Source: Ptiloglossa arizonensis
Taxonomy: Eukaryota > Arthropoda > Insecta > Hymenoptera > Colletidae
Length of the DNA stretch: 64,000 nt
Reading direction: 5' to 3'
Assembly (NCBI RefSeq): GCF_051014685.1
Contig: NC_135055.1
Location: forward strand, 14,806,001-14,870,000
Shown: one piece after another, positions 49,501 through 62,120 of the stretch
Numbering within the stretch: the stretch's first letter is position 1
Layout: every line of letters begins with the position of its first letter
The notes under the pieces: generated by a model
What the model saw: the letters and a program-made list of their open reading frames with translations, nothing else
The model's database searches: none
Told to the model about the DNA's origin: nothing
Position numbers and translations under genes: made by a program

Positions 49501-52500
49501 TCGTCGAAATGGAGTAAAAAAAAAAAGAAATATTCGAAACTCTTGACCGGGGTGGACGATCGAGAAAAGATCCAATAATTCGAGGGAAGAGTTTTCGAAA
49601 GAAGGCCTTGAAATTCCTCTTTTCCAATTCCAACCCGTACCAGGTTCCCCATCCCCCACCCTTCGCCACCAGAGACAGCCACCATCTTGGCTCTTTTCCA
49701 CCTTGATGGTTTATTAATCTTTAATGGGTATAACTTCCAACACCGAAAGAGTTTTATATCCTCGAACATTTTACGCGGCACTCTCCTTTTTCATCGGACC
49801 TCCCTCTTCGTTCTTTCATCCCCCACGGCCACCGTTGGAGCTTTTCCACCCTCGCCAGCACTTCCTACGGCTCGGCTCGTATAAAATGATAAAATGATTC
49901 AGGTATATACGTACGGTCCGCTTTCTCGGCGGAACGTTCTTTCTCCGGAATTTAATCGACGTCCCGAGGATCTTCACCCCCTTTAGCCGCGTCTTCGAGC
50001 ACGATTAACCACCCCCGTGGCCCGTTCTCGCGGATTTCGTCCAGCGGCCAGACACCGTAATGCGAATTTAATCGGTGTCCAATGCGCTTTTAACGAAACG
50101 AGATTGTTTCCCCGCGAATGGACAATAAACGAGAGACGAGAGGGAAGGATCGCGAACGGGTAAAATTCTTACGAATATTTTCTCCTCTCGCCGAGGAACG
50201 AAATAGCGAAATCACCGTTGTATCATAATTTCGCGAGCATATTTCTTTTACGACGAAAGAATATAACGTTTGTTTAATGCCTTCCACGCGGAGAACTTTT
50301 TCACGGTTTCGGTACACGCGCCGTTTACCGGTGAAGACCTGGAAAATAACATAATTTCTCGTCCAAAAATAAATGAACAAAATATATAGGGCAGACATTC
50401 TCGATAGGTCGATAATTTCGAAAATACGCGGGGCAATTGTAAGTGAAATTCGATTTTAATGTTCCATCGTTATCGAGATCGTAATTCGAAAGAGAAGATT
50501 CTAATGGTAATTATATTTTGTAATTAGAAGAAAGAATATTTCAGTTAAGTATGTAAGTATACAACGTTTTCTTTTTTTAATCAGAGATGTTTGTAAACGT
50601 TTGTAAACTTTTCGTCATTTTTTAGACACTCCGGAAAAGGATATTCAGTTTTGTCGGTAAATTCAAAATTACGCGTACGTGTACGTATGTATAATAGTTT
50701 AGGTGAACCCGAATATGTTTCAAATGTTCGAAGTTCGGTGAGTAGATTTATGCTCGGGCCTGAAAGGGCTACCGCCGAACGTGGTTTCGAATACGAATAA
50801 ATAGCAACATATGTTCTTCAAATTTCAGCTCTCCCCGCTTAAAGGATCGAAAGTGTAAATTCGAGAGGAAACTGCAGAAGCCGGGAGAAATTAATCGGTA
50901 ACATTTGGCGCACACTCGATATTAAATCGATTCTACGTGTTCCGGTGCAGCGAATTATTAGCTAATTGCATACACACCTCGGAAACGTAAGTTCATTTTT
51001 TCGGGGGGTTTTCATTTCCCGGGAACGGGCCACGCCGTGCATAAATTTCAGCTGGATAATAAAGGGTCACATGTTAATAAGCCCGAAATTATAAATCTCC
51101 CAACTATTGATCAAGCTGCGGAGAGTAAATCATTAATTATGAAAGCAGCCAACGTTGGGAATTATTTGTGCTGTGCAATTTATGAGAATATACATCAGAA
51201 ATTAATGAAATTCAAATTGTATAATGATACAGTGCGAGGAAGTTGCGAAACGAATGGCGTATAAAATTGTATAACTTTGAGAAAGTACAGATTACATTTC
51301 TATATTAATATTAAATATAACATCTTTCTTACATTTGTCTCGTCTATTTCGCGACATAATTTTCGTTACCATCGTAAAACACACGATGCCCTGGAATTAT
51401 AAAATTACAGAATGGTACCTAACCTAGAAAATATTTCGCACAGCAGGTGTAACCGTCCAACCGTTCTTCTTTTAAAACCTGTTTTACAACAGAGGGGACG
51501 CGGGAAACTTTTCAGCTTATACGGAAAGCATCGCAACGACGTTACGTTAACAAGAAAACAGTGAGAATTTGCAAAAGTTTCGCACGAGATTTACCGATTA
51601 TTTGACAAAATGAACAACTATTCCAAGCTCGTATCGACATGTCCCTTCGCGTCAATTCTTTCACTGTCCCGATTTCGCAACTCGAGACCAACGAACAGCT
51701 TTGGGTATCCTAAAGAGTTATCCAATCGTCGAAGAAACTCGCAAAACCGAGCAACGTCACGGCGAAAGGTTTCGTAATGTCTACAACGGCGAGAAATATT
51801 TCACGTGGGGTACGTGGTCGTTCATAAGTCCATGATTCTTTTAATAGCTGCTTTACGACACCGGGGCGCGAGACAAGCAGGCTGTAACTGTTCAACGCTT
51901 TTATGCACCATAAAATATTCGCATGATTTCCCACGCTGCACTCTTTCTCGCCGCGAGGCGCCCGCGGGGAACAATTTTCCACGGAAAAGCGCAAGTAAAC
52001 GCGGCTGGAACAACGCGCGGAATTACCGGCCGCGTCGTTTGTCGGAAACTAACTCGCGATTATGCCGCAGTTTCCGCGTCACGGACGTCTCGTCGGCCCG
52101 TTGCGGAATCCCCGGCCCCTTTCGGACTTATTGTGTTACAACGGACTCGGTTGTTGTCGTTAAACGCAATTAAGAAATCGTTACGGCGGTCGCGGCTGGG
52201 TGGCTGACAGTTTTCCGAGTCGACGAGACCCCTGTTAACCTGAGCTATCGCAAACGAACGAAGAAACGACCACGAGTAACACTTGCGTCTGTATCGTTCG
52301 TAATTTGTCCAGTATGGTAATTTTCTTCGGGTTTTCAATTCGAACCGATTTATATAAAACCGTCTCGATTCGCTCGGGCGCGAACCATGCGACAACGCGC
52401 TCAATCTCGACGATAAAATTACGAGAACCTGTCTCTTAACGATTAGTCGGTTACGTTGCTTTCCGCATCTAAGAGCTCGTAATTCGTTGATGATGAATCG

Positions 52501-52620
52501 AACGAAAGCGTAGTCGTTCACCGCGTGCACAGACACTTGAAAATGTAACTTTAATCGCAAGAGTAGAGCGCAAGACAACCTCTTCGATAGATCGCGCACG
52601 AGACGATAAAACACGAATTA
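46570..52620. other. Long non-coding stretch, AT-rich with GC-rich patches
   Basis: GC-rich patches occur at about 49780-50160 and 51680-52260. T- and A-runs are at 48278-48289, 48949-48957 and 49516-49527. A plus-strand frame at 47419-47760 is open for 113 codons with one hydrophobic stretch but begins at TTG and is not recognised. A 184-codon minus-strand frame (52060-52614) also lacks an ATG start and is very Arg-rich. No repeat arrays were found. Confidence 0.45.
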
Positions 52621-52622
52621 AG

Positions 52623-52715
52623 ATGGCGGGGCGCTTTGGACTAGATGAATTAATCGTACTTCGCGAAAGACCGTTTAAGAATTCACACGATTTTAATAAA
52701 ATGTGCTGGGAATAA
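52623..52715 (+). CDS. Candidate small ORF, 30 codons, unrecognised
   Basis: ATG has A at -3 and G at +4. It is embedded in AAGATGGCGG, which matches the YY1/Pho-type start-site motif. The peptide begins MAGRFGLDELIV and is charged, with no known domain, and the stop is TAA (52713-52715). It lies at the left edge of a GC-rich, promoter-like region. It could be a micropeptide, an upstream ORF, the start of a spliced gene, or chance. Confidence 0.17.
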   Translation: MAGRFGLDELIVLRERPFKNSHDFNKMCWE

Positions 52716-52926
52716 TTTCTCAAACGCGGTATAGCTAGCCATCGGTCAATCGTTTTTCATCCGGCGAGGGAACAGCAGTGAAAGCGAGCGACCACGGGTC
52801 CACGGAGGCCAACAAATAACTTTGACAACGAATCGCGGTCTCCGGCGAGAAATATTTCGCGGACTACCGTGGCGGGCGGACGAAAACGGAATTTATACGA
52901 AAACTTGGGAAAAAGTGTCGTTCCAT

Positions 52927-52935
52927 GAGGTAAGT
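52927..52935 (+). promoter_or_regulatory. Consensus 5' splice site
   Basis: GAG|GTAAGT fits the metazoan donor consensus exactly, with the intron GT at 52930-52931. The GC-rich sequence before it (52740-52929) could be a leader exon. A plus-strand frame runs through the donor, so coding cannot be argued from this. No acceptor could be assigned. Confidence 0.25.
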
Positions 52936-53193
52936 TTAAGTGGGCTCTCCCAGAGCCGCGTGTATCACGAGTACCGGGGGTTGGAAACTTTCGACGGCGA
53001 AAGATTTGAAAAGGAAAAATATCTGACGTTCGAAGTCGGACACTGGGGTGAGGGGAGGTACGGAAAAATGTCCGGCGACGCGTTCACGGACGAATGCTCC
53101 TGTTGAAATTAAAACGTAGAAATGAAATTATACCGGTGCGCCGCGTCTTGGCGTTAATTAATCCGAAAGGAAGACGCCAGTTGGCGGATGGGG

Positions 53194-53201
53194 TATAAAA
53201 G
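53194..53201 (+). promoter_or_regulatory. TATA box TATAAAAG, candidate core promoter
   Basis: TATAAAAG is flanked by GCGGATGGGG and AGCGGC. This is the best match in the window to a TATA box with GC-rich flanks. Initiation would be expected near 53224. The region that follows ends in a good splice donor, AAC|GTAAGTAT (GT at 53507-53508), consistent with a non-coding first exon of about 280 bp containing only a 12-codon upstream ORF. The exon is inference. Confidence 0.42.
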
Positions 53202-53503
53202 AGCGGCAATAATATCAGCGAGAAGAAAACCCTATCCGAGTTAAGTGTGTCGTATTTCACAGTTTCACAGCCTCTGTTTGAAATTTTAACCGCCGCGGAT
53301 TCGAGAAGCGATCGACCAAATTTGTGGTTGCTCGAGAGATCGTTGCGGCATGATCCGCGAATCGATTACACGTACCGATGAGCTTTGATAGGAAAAAGGA
53401 AGATCATGGGAGGGATAAATAGGTCCGTAGGAATTTCTTTTTTCGAAGTAGAAACTTTTATTGTACGGTGGATTATTTACTATTAGCGATTCGTCTCACG
53501 AGG

Positions 53504-53512
53504 AACGTAAGT
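53504..53512 (+). promoter_or_regulatory. Strong 5' splice site after the TATA box
   Basis: AAC|GTAAGTAT matches the donor consensus through +6 and lies about 280 bp downstream of the expected start at the 53194 TATA box. Confidence 0.25.
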
Positions 53513-53754
53513 ATCGATTTGAACGAAATTCGACGCATAGAGCACCGAAATATGTATACGAATTTTTATATCGGTTAATAGGTATGGAAGGTATGAAAAC
53601 TATCGTTAAAGTTACGTATGATAAACTTGCTTAGTTAAATGTTTCAAAAATGATTGACAATAGAAAAAATTTGTATGAGAAATCATCCGATTGTTAACTA
53701 CCGGTCACAGGAACCGAATCTAAATTTTATCAACACGTAGGTGGTGTCGCTGTA

Positions 53755-53794
53755 GCCAATCAGATCGCCTTTTTATAAATCTCGTCTGATTGGC
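53755..53794. promoter_or_regulatory. Inverted CCAAT-box palindrome around a TATAAAT
   Basis: GCCAATCAGA (53755-53764) and its exact reverse complement TCTGATTGGC (53785-53794) flank 20 bp containing TTTTTATAAAT. Both arms fit the NF-Y CCAAT consensus (CCAATCA). A perfect 10-bp arm pair is unlikely to be random, but a function is only inferred. Confidence 0.45.
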
Positions 53795-55365
53795 ATATTC
53801 TACGTTTCGTTAATGTTAGACCCTTTCCATTCTTTATGATTTTATTTATATGCTTTTTATCGAAAGGAAGTTCGAAGACGGTAAAAGCATTCCAGAGTTG
53901 CATACTTCTTTACAGTTCTTACAGGTGCGCAAACAGTTTGACACGTCCCTTTGGAGTTTTTTGATTCTCCTTTTCTCGTACATTCAATACTTCTCGTGGC
54001 GAAGTATCTCTCTTCTCGGTTCTGGGAACACGGATCTCGACTTCGTCGCGCGAAGTTCGAATTTCACGGACAATGTTTCTCGTTCCAGTCACGTATTTTA
54101 CGAAGGCTAATGACACGAACTCGTCGGACTCGTTGGTACACACCGATTCGAAATCGAAATTCTAAATTAAGTCCGGTGCGAGCTCGTTAACCGTCTGATT
54201 TGCCCCGAAGAGAAGTCTCCGTCCTTTTAGTCCATTCATTGCATTAACAATTGGCTGATCGATAATATCAGGTGGTCAATTTTTTGTCGAGATTTCTTCC
54301 ATTCCTATTTCTTTCATTCCTTTACCCGCCAAGTTTCGAAATATTTCAATTTTAATTTCAGTCGATATTTCTGTGACGAAATGCGAATAATCGGTAAAAG
54401 TAAAATCGGCGATGACGATTCAACTGTTGTTTATTAGAAATTTTTAAAACTTGTGCAATACTTTCTTTCACAGTACTACCAAATTTTCCAAACTATCATA
54501 TACGTGCGTGATTAATGAATAAATTATTCTTTAATTTGCATTTTATTATATTTATAATATCTGTATACTATTAATATTTCATGAAATTTCAAATTGAAAA
54601 TATCGTAAGAAACGTTTCACAATTTTTATCTTATTGAGGTATTTTTCCTTATTACCTTAAACTCTTCGAGAATCTACTGGTCGCCACTAGTGTACGAAGA
54701 ACAAATTTATCGGATTGGTAAATATTGGCGGCAATCGTGGTAAAGAAATTACAAAAGGAATCGAAACGTAGCGCCAGTCACGTGAAAATAGAGTAACAGC
54801 GATAAAAAAGCGTGGAGTGACGTTGAAAATCGTAAAGCTGTTAAAATTTATTCCCGTAACTAAATTGTTAATTCTCGGTAACAACATCGTTTGGGCGAAA
54901 TAATGAATTGCTCAAAGAGCGTTTCACCGTAAATTTTTCCAGTTTATCGCCAGTCTGTGAATTAACCGAACAACAATTCCCGATGCTTTGCACGTGCAAT
55001 GTGTAAACTGACAAGGGGCGGATAATTATAAACGAAAAAAAAAAGAGGCCGGGGGATTCATTTCGGATTCAGTTTTATCTGGCAAATTGGATTTGCGAAA
55101 CGCGCCCCGCATGCGTCACGTGGCACGCGATAACACAATTTTCGATATTGTTTGCGCGCACTTGCGACGCTCGGCTCTGCGCGAACAGTGTTAATGACTT
55201 TATTTGACAATACAACGTCCACGGAATGCCGTAGTTTTCAAACGTTTGCGTGCAACGAGAGCACGAAATCCGCCGATAGAAAAATTCATTGCGGAACGTT
55301 GATTCAACTTGAGAAAAAGACCCCGCATATGCTTTGTTTGCGCAAAGGGAACATTCAACTTGTTA
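53795..55365. other. AT-rich non-coding DNA
   Basis: No repeat or gene was seen. Frames around 53850-54190 are short and unrecognised. Confidence 0.5.
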
Positions 55366-55680
55366 TCTTTCAATTTTAACTGGTTTTTGCAGTACCATGG
55401 AAGACAGAGACCTCGTGTTGCAATACTCGGAATATTAGGTGTAGATATTTCATAATTGTAAATGTAATTGTAATTTTTTTTGTACGTAATTCTTTTAGGC
55501 GACGTAGGGTTGAAAGAAGTTCGTTTTTGGACAGTAAATTTAACTTTACTGTGAATTGTCACACGAATGGTATATTTTACTTTTTAATACAGATCAGTAT
55601 ACTTTTATTAAAAGTGGAAGGATCTCATCTATCCCTCTTTAATTTTGACGAGTTTTTTTAATATAATGGAAGATAGAGTT
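55366..55680 (+). repeat. Diverged direct repeat, 270-bp offset
   Basis: TCTTTCAATTTTAACTGG...ATGGAAGACAGAG (from 55366) matches TCTTTAATTTTGACGAG...ATGGAAGATAGAG (from 55636). Weaker AATTGTAA similarity follows both. This is an old duplication. Confidence 0.5.
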
Positions 55681-58600
55681 TGTTAAAATATAAACAATTG
55701 TAATTATATGCGATGTAAGTTTCTCTGTAAAAGTTCGTAGTTGTATTGTGTTTCTCTTTCGTTTGCAAATGCACTAGTTTTGAAAACAAAACAATTCCTT
55801 TAATTATAACATTTTAGGTGTAATTATGTAATATTGTACAAGAATGTATTATTTCTTATTTTCAACGTTGATTTTTGATTATGTTTTATCCTGGTGTGAT
55901 AAAGATCACCGAATAATCATTCGATTTCCCAATTTGTACCACAGTGATCTTGATAGTGTTTAAAGTACACATAGTGTAATCCAAGATACATCGAACAGTT
56001 ATGTCTCTAAAATTATCAAGTATCTAGGTTCGTCTAATGCTCTATGTATTTCAACAGGGACCTATTTTCTACCATCTTGTAAAAGCACGTTAGAATCAAG
56101 AGGAACAGGACGGATCCTTCCCTTGTTAGCTGGCCAGGTACATAAATGTTGATTGCAACGATACTCGTGGGTTTTCAATTACCTTCTTACACCAAAAATT
56201 GAATACATCCCTATCCATTGCAAAATAATGCTGCACAGTTCTGAATTCGTTAATAAAACTTCAAGATCGTTACAATTAAAGAACAAGCCCAACCACAGCT
56301 TTCATGAAAAAAGTTCTATCGATAAATCGAAGTACACAATATCTTAAAGTAACCGAACAGTAAAACGAAGATAATTTGTTTATTTATAATATAGTACACG
56401 CATATGCTCGATAATTAAAAAATGTTTTTCTCAAGTATTTCCAGCTGTCCAACGTTAAACGTAAATTTTACTCCGCAACCCCTAAGAAAAAAACACCGAG
56501 TACAGTTTTCGACGAGAATCATTATAAATTTCTACGCGTTAAATACATTTAATAAATTCCACGTGTGAAATATACCGTGTACGCTTCGTGTTCGTTTTCA
56601 CGCCATTTTTCGGGACAGAATATTCTTTTCATACACGCTGAGTTAGTACCGGACACGGAATAGCCACCGTTGATTTTAATGATCGTCGATCCCTCCAACT
56701 ACCCCTCGGAGAAGAGATTTCACCGGTCGTTCCAGGTAACCCGTGGAGAATCGTTCTAGCTGGTTACGTGGTACCACCGATTCCGTTAATGGCTCGGTTG
56801 CTTCGTTCCGTTTTCATTGCCGTGATAATGAACGTTCGGCGATTCCGTTGGGCACGAGAGCACAATGGCGCTTCTCGCGTCAAAATTTTCGTCTTATTTG
56901 GGAGAAAGTTGTCGAGCGATGGATCCACCAAAGTATCATCCAACGAACTCCAACGATACCGTGAATTCAAACTTCCGGATGAAAAAATCGTCCATTCTGT
57001 TTTAAAAGTGCACGGGAAATTAACCAAGATACAAAGTCACGGAAATTTACTCGGTAAGAGTAAATTGTACGTAATTTTCAAAAAAGATAGATTGATGGAA
57101 AATGCAATAGACAATTTACAATTGAACGTATCTGTTTTAACGGAAATATTCTGAATTTCGAATTTGAATCGCAATACTGATTTTGATATTAAGATATTAG
57201 CATTATTATATTGAAATAGTATTACATTAGAAATATAAAGAAATGTTTATAATATATATTTATATGTTGTATAAATATATATTTCTCATAAATGGACTCT
57301 AACACTGGTAAATTTCTAATCGACATTAATCTCGTTAACAATGACGTTATCGATTCACTAGGAATACTGTGCAATAATAAGATCATTGTTGAAGTATTGA
57401 ATATATCTAATTTCTGCGCGTTGATTCGAAGAAATATAATGAATGGAAACTAACGAAAGCTTCGAAACGCTGTTAGAAATGAATCTGTCGCTTTGAATTC
57501 CCCTTGACGATAGTTGTGGTGGTTCTCTAGTCGAAAGTTATTTTTCGCGGTGGTTTTCCTGGCCTTTGTCCGCGAGGAAGACAACGTTTCTGATCGCGAG
57601 GCGGGACGATCTCCCGATAACGATGCTGAAAAATGATCGTACGTGCGGTCGCGAATACCGTGCGTGTCTCGGGAGGATTTCACGATGAGCGATGACGAGC
57701 GATGCTCGTCGATAAACGTCGAGTTAACGTTCGATAAAGCTGACATAGTAGAGATGTTTATGGTACGGGACAATCAATTGTTGTGTCTCCGATCGAAGTT
57801 CCTTTCTACTGCTTCGAATTGCACGTCACCGCTCTCGAGACGCGCTGATCGTGTAAATCATTTTTTTTAACGACCGGAGAAAGTTCTCCGTTCTTTTCTT
57901 TGGCATTGTTCGCGCGGATGGTCGCGAAACTTTCGAAATTTAAGCACCGTAAGGAATTTCTTCGATACCTAAGAGACAAAGATTATTGCATTTCGTTTCA
58001 CAGCCTAATCTGTTCTTAGATGCAACGAGAAATTATTTCGCACGTGATACAACAACTTTGAAGATTATTCAGTATTATTTACAATTTAGATAGATAGAAT
58101 ACTTGCATTGGTTAAATTATAATCCGTGTCGTAAAATGAGATTATTCTTTACAGAATTAAAATTACCGTCGTTGAACTTTCTAGTTGAAAACGAATATTA
58201 TATAAAAGAATTCTTTCAATTTCCAGCTTACTCTTCGCAATTACATTAAAAGCGGAATAACTTCAGAAACTATCCTAAAATCATCCCTGAAAATATCCTC
58301 CGCACAAAGCCCTTTGTACCAATTAACATTATGATTATTTTCTTCCAACGATATCCGTTCCAATGATATTTCGATCTTCGTTCGAAAATATTGCAACATT
58401 CTTCGTGAACCGATCTCTGAAACGTGTGCCATTGAATGTCGAAAATTCGACGCGCGACAAATTATAACCGTTCGGTATCGAGGAGCTCCGAATTTCGAGG
58501 AAACAAATTTTCCGTACGGCGTCGTTCGCGGAATAACGTGTTAGTTGGTACCGATGATAGAATTTCGTGGCATATCCGCATCGAGAACTGCATCGTTTCG

Positions 58601-61378
58601 AAGTCTATTTGACGTCCGGCGCTTGCACGGAAAAATTTATAACACGGCCTCCTTTCTCCAAATATTTTTTCTGGCGCTGTTCCAGCATCACCTGCTTCCA
58701 GCCCATCGAATTTTATTTTCATCCCCCGCGGATTTATGCAGCGCGAGTTTCGGGACTATGAATAGCCTGATAGAGGTGGGCGTTTAGAAGGAATATTCGA
58801 CGGGATTCCGTTGCCCGATTCCTCGTTTACGAGTGATCGAAGGGTCCATAAAGAATACTTTCTGCCCGGTAAATCTTATTTCGCGCTCTTATTCAATGAA
58901 ACTCCGGGGAGAACTGCGATCGTTTATTTCCCTGATATACATCCCCATTTCGGTAGCAGGCTCCGAACACATTTTACCGCGGCTCTGTATACGTTCGATC
59001 TAATTCGATCGGGGCGCTTTTAAACGGGGTGAACCCGAACGAAGAATAGAAATGATCGAGAGGGTGTTCTTGAACAATACTGGGTGACTCCCTTCGTCGA
59101 ATCGTGGTGAAGAAAGTAAACGAATCTTTGCTAATTTAATTCTGTAATCAATGATCTGGAATTCGGAGCAAAGGAATTGTCTCTTTAGCGATTATTGTTA
59201 TACTTTTGCGACGCGATAGTTTGAAAAGTGACGAATATGATTTTTCTTTTTTTACTAATTTTCTTTACCGATGTTCTTGTAACTACAATTTGTTTTAAGG
59301 GTAGTTTCGTCCCTTAAATTTTTACCATAGTCGAAGAAATATATATTTTGTAACGTTCACTGTTCTATGAGTTTACAGTTGAGTGTAATTCCTTCGTTCG
59401 GTAAGATTATAAATAAATAATGGAGAGAAGTTCTTGTAAATAAGAAAATAGTTTTCAAGCATGGTGTTCATCAACGGTATCGGTGCAATGTTTGTATCGA
59501 TAATATTTACTAGAATTTGTATTTTCAGTGTCAGTTTTCCACGAGTATGAATCATTGTTCATTCTTTCTTTCATTTGTACGTAGAGGAACGCGTTACCGC
59601 GATTCGCAGTCCAAGGAAAACGTTGGAACTCGTTTTCCGCGTTCGGAAATTCAAAGGGCACTTTATCCCTCAAATGAGGTTTAATTCTCCCGGGGTGAGT
59701 GCACGTGTTATTGTTTAGATTGGACTCTTCAATCCTTGACGAAGCAGGAATGGCGGAAAAACACATTGTAGACGCGATGTTCAAATTGGGTTCCCGCGAA
59801 CCACGCGAACTCTACAACTGAATTCGTGAGATGCTTGTAAATTCATTACGAGGGCTGAATGTATCCCGTGTGTAATGTCTAATTACGTTCTCTTCTCGAT
59901 GTGTTCTTCCTGATTCTTGCATGCGTTTCAAATAATTCATGGGACGTACAATTCCGGTCACCGTGCACTCGAAATACGTTACGGAGAAACTTTCGATATT
60001 TGTTTTTGAAGATTATTGGAAAATCGTGTAAGTTACGTTACTTAAAAGATCGTATCAATTTTAAAGTTTTTCTTTTACGATAATCGAGTCCCGTTATTCC
60101 ACAAACCAATTAACAAATAGTTCCTAACTATTCGTTAATTGTTCGAGGCACGAGTTAAAAAATATCCCATTCTCTCAATACCCGAATATACACAATAGTT
60201 TGAAAAATTAAAATAACACAATCTGCAGACGAGACAGTTAACATTCTACCTCGTAATTAAATATCTGAACAATCTTTTAGTCGTTTTATATAATTAACTG
60301 TGCATCAGAGAGTGCTCACTTAACCGAACACTGTGTTTAACACTTAACCGTCATCAAATGTGTTCACTTAATTATTCAAAATCCAAATCACCGATATTTA
60401 TAATAAAGAATTAACTTCTCGAATTGTATAAATACTATCCATTGTTTCATTCGCACGGTGTACGTTAAATTTGCAAGTTGATAAACGTTCGATACACCGT
60501 GTAATCTCGAAGTGGACAGAACTCGATCGCATTGAGTTGGACGTGTTCGAGCTCGATCGGAGTTCCATAAATAATCGGGTGTTAATGCGGAAGCCGAAAT
60601 ACAGACTACGAGTGTTTCGATCGATCGAGTGCCGCGTATGCAACGGGCCCATAATCCTGCAGCCAGGACGAAATCGCCAGACGAATGTCCGCGGTCGGGT
60701 TCGGTATGTAACGTGAACGCGATCAAATCGAGGAAGTCAAACGGGGAAGTGCACGGAGGTGGCCGGCATCATTTCCGGTGCGCCAGCGTTTAGTTTCCGC
60801 CGCATCCGGCGGCTATCTGTATCACTGCGTCATCGCGGTGCACAACTGCGCTCGTTGCGCCGCTGCATTCGCCGCTGCAATGCTTCATCGACGACTCGAA
60901 TTTGCGTCCTTGTTGTTACTGTTGTTATCGTGCCGTAAATTGGAAACACGAATGTATATATATCGTGACAATGGGACTGTTTCGACATTGATGACTTCTT
61001 ACCGGAACGCAGCTTTTCAGTGATACGCAAGTATCGGGGATATTTAATTAAGAACAAATATTGGGAGTTCGTCGTTTGCTCGTCAGGGGCAAATTTTGTT
61101 CAACATTCGCCTATCTTGTCCACGTTTACGTCGATAATTGCAAACTTTCAAACCGACTTGGAAAAAAGACAGAAGGTGGGAGAATTTATTATTATCGAAG
61201 TACCGTTTTCTTAAATTTTGTCATTTTTGTATCATTGTTATTCACTTCGGGTAAAGTTTCTTTTTTTTTTCTTTTTATTGTGTTTTAGATCAAGGAAGAC
61301 AAACGTAAGATATTGTTTTCGGAGAAACGTATATTTCGTTAAGTTAGATCACACTTAGGGAGGAAGGGAACGGGAATG
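55681..61378. other. Long non-coding stretch with a perfect AT hairpin
   Basis: AT-rich, with GC-richer patches at 56740-56900, 57480-57850, 58440-59040 and 60470-60950. An exact 14-bp inverted repeat, AATATATATTTATA-TGTTG-TATAAATATATATT, lies at 57251-57283. The plus-strand frame to 57154 has its first real ATG at 56789 (121 codons) with a poor start context and no known domain. Confidence 0.45.
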
Positions 61379-62075
61379 TTAAATTTACCAGATCTCTCAC
61401 TAGGAAATTTAAAACCGAAATGTAACTTGGCACGGGTAGATCTACAATTAGAGAGAACGTTTTACACGTTTACGAGTATATTAAATTTACCAGGATCCTC
61501 TTTGGAAATTTAAAATCAACACGATGCAACTTTGCACAGGTGGATCTACAATTGGACGCAATGCTTTGTGTAATTATCAGTATATTAAATTTTCTAAACT
61601 CTCCCCGAGAAATTTAAAAACAAACTCCCTTAGAAAACACAGGGTACACTAATAGCGGGAAATTTAAAATGAACACGGTTCAGTTGAACGCGTAGATCTA
61701 CTTTCGGTAAGTATTGAAAACATTGGGCTCAATACTTCGTATTATTATTAGTATATTAAATTTTCTAAACTCTCCCCGAGAAATTTAAAAACAAACTCCC
61801 TTAGAAAACACAGGGTACACTAATAGCGGGAAATTTAAAATGAACACGGTTCAGTTGAACGCGTAGATCTACTTTCGGTAAGTATTGAAAACATTGGGCT
61901 CAATACTTCGTATTATTATTAGTACATTAAATTTTCTAAACTCTCCCCGAGAAATTTGAAAACAAACTCCCTTGAAAATCACAGGACTCCCTAATAATTC
62001 TCCCCGGGAAATTTAAAATGAACACGATGCAGTTGAACGCGTAGATAAACTTTCGGTAAATATTCGAAACGTTGT
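61379..62075 (+). repeat. Tandem array: ~103-bp then 171-bp units, two units identical
   Basis: TTAAATTT anchors occur at 61379, 61481, 61585, 61756 and 61927 (spacings 102, 104, 171, 171). The 171-bp units 61581-61751 and 61752-61922 are identical by eye across their full length. The fifth unit has substitutions and a shorter end. The longer unit contains the short one (AAATTTAAAA, a GAACACG block, GTAGATCTAC) plus an inserted segment (CTCCCTTAGAAAACACAGGG and flanks). The array thus shows a unit that changed length and was then re-amplified. Confidence 0.93.
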
Positions 62076-62091
62076 ACCGAAAGTTTTATAA

Positions 62092-62120
62092 ATTTATCAT
62101 TAGATATATTAATGATAAAT
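62092..62120. repeat. Perfect 11-bp inverted repeat at the edge of the array
   Basis: ATTTATCATTA (62092-62102) and TAATGATAAAT (62110-62120) are exact inverted copies with a 7-bp spacer, 20 bp after the last repeat unit and at the sharp step into GC-rich DNA. Confidence 0.6.

Noticed and set aside
51785..51805. GGCGAGAAATATTTC shared with about 52836, considered as a regulatory repeat
   Set aside because: A 15-16 bp match built around a short AT palindrome could be chance, and the flanks do not align.
52060..52614. 184-codon Arg-rich minus-strand frame
   Set aside because: It starts at GTG, is compositionally biased by CpG (Arg-rich) and has no recognisable domain.
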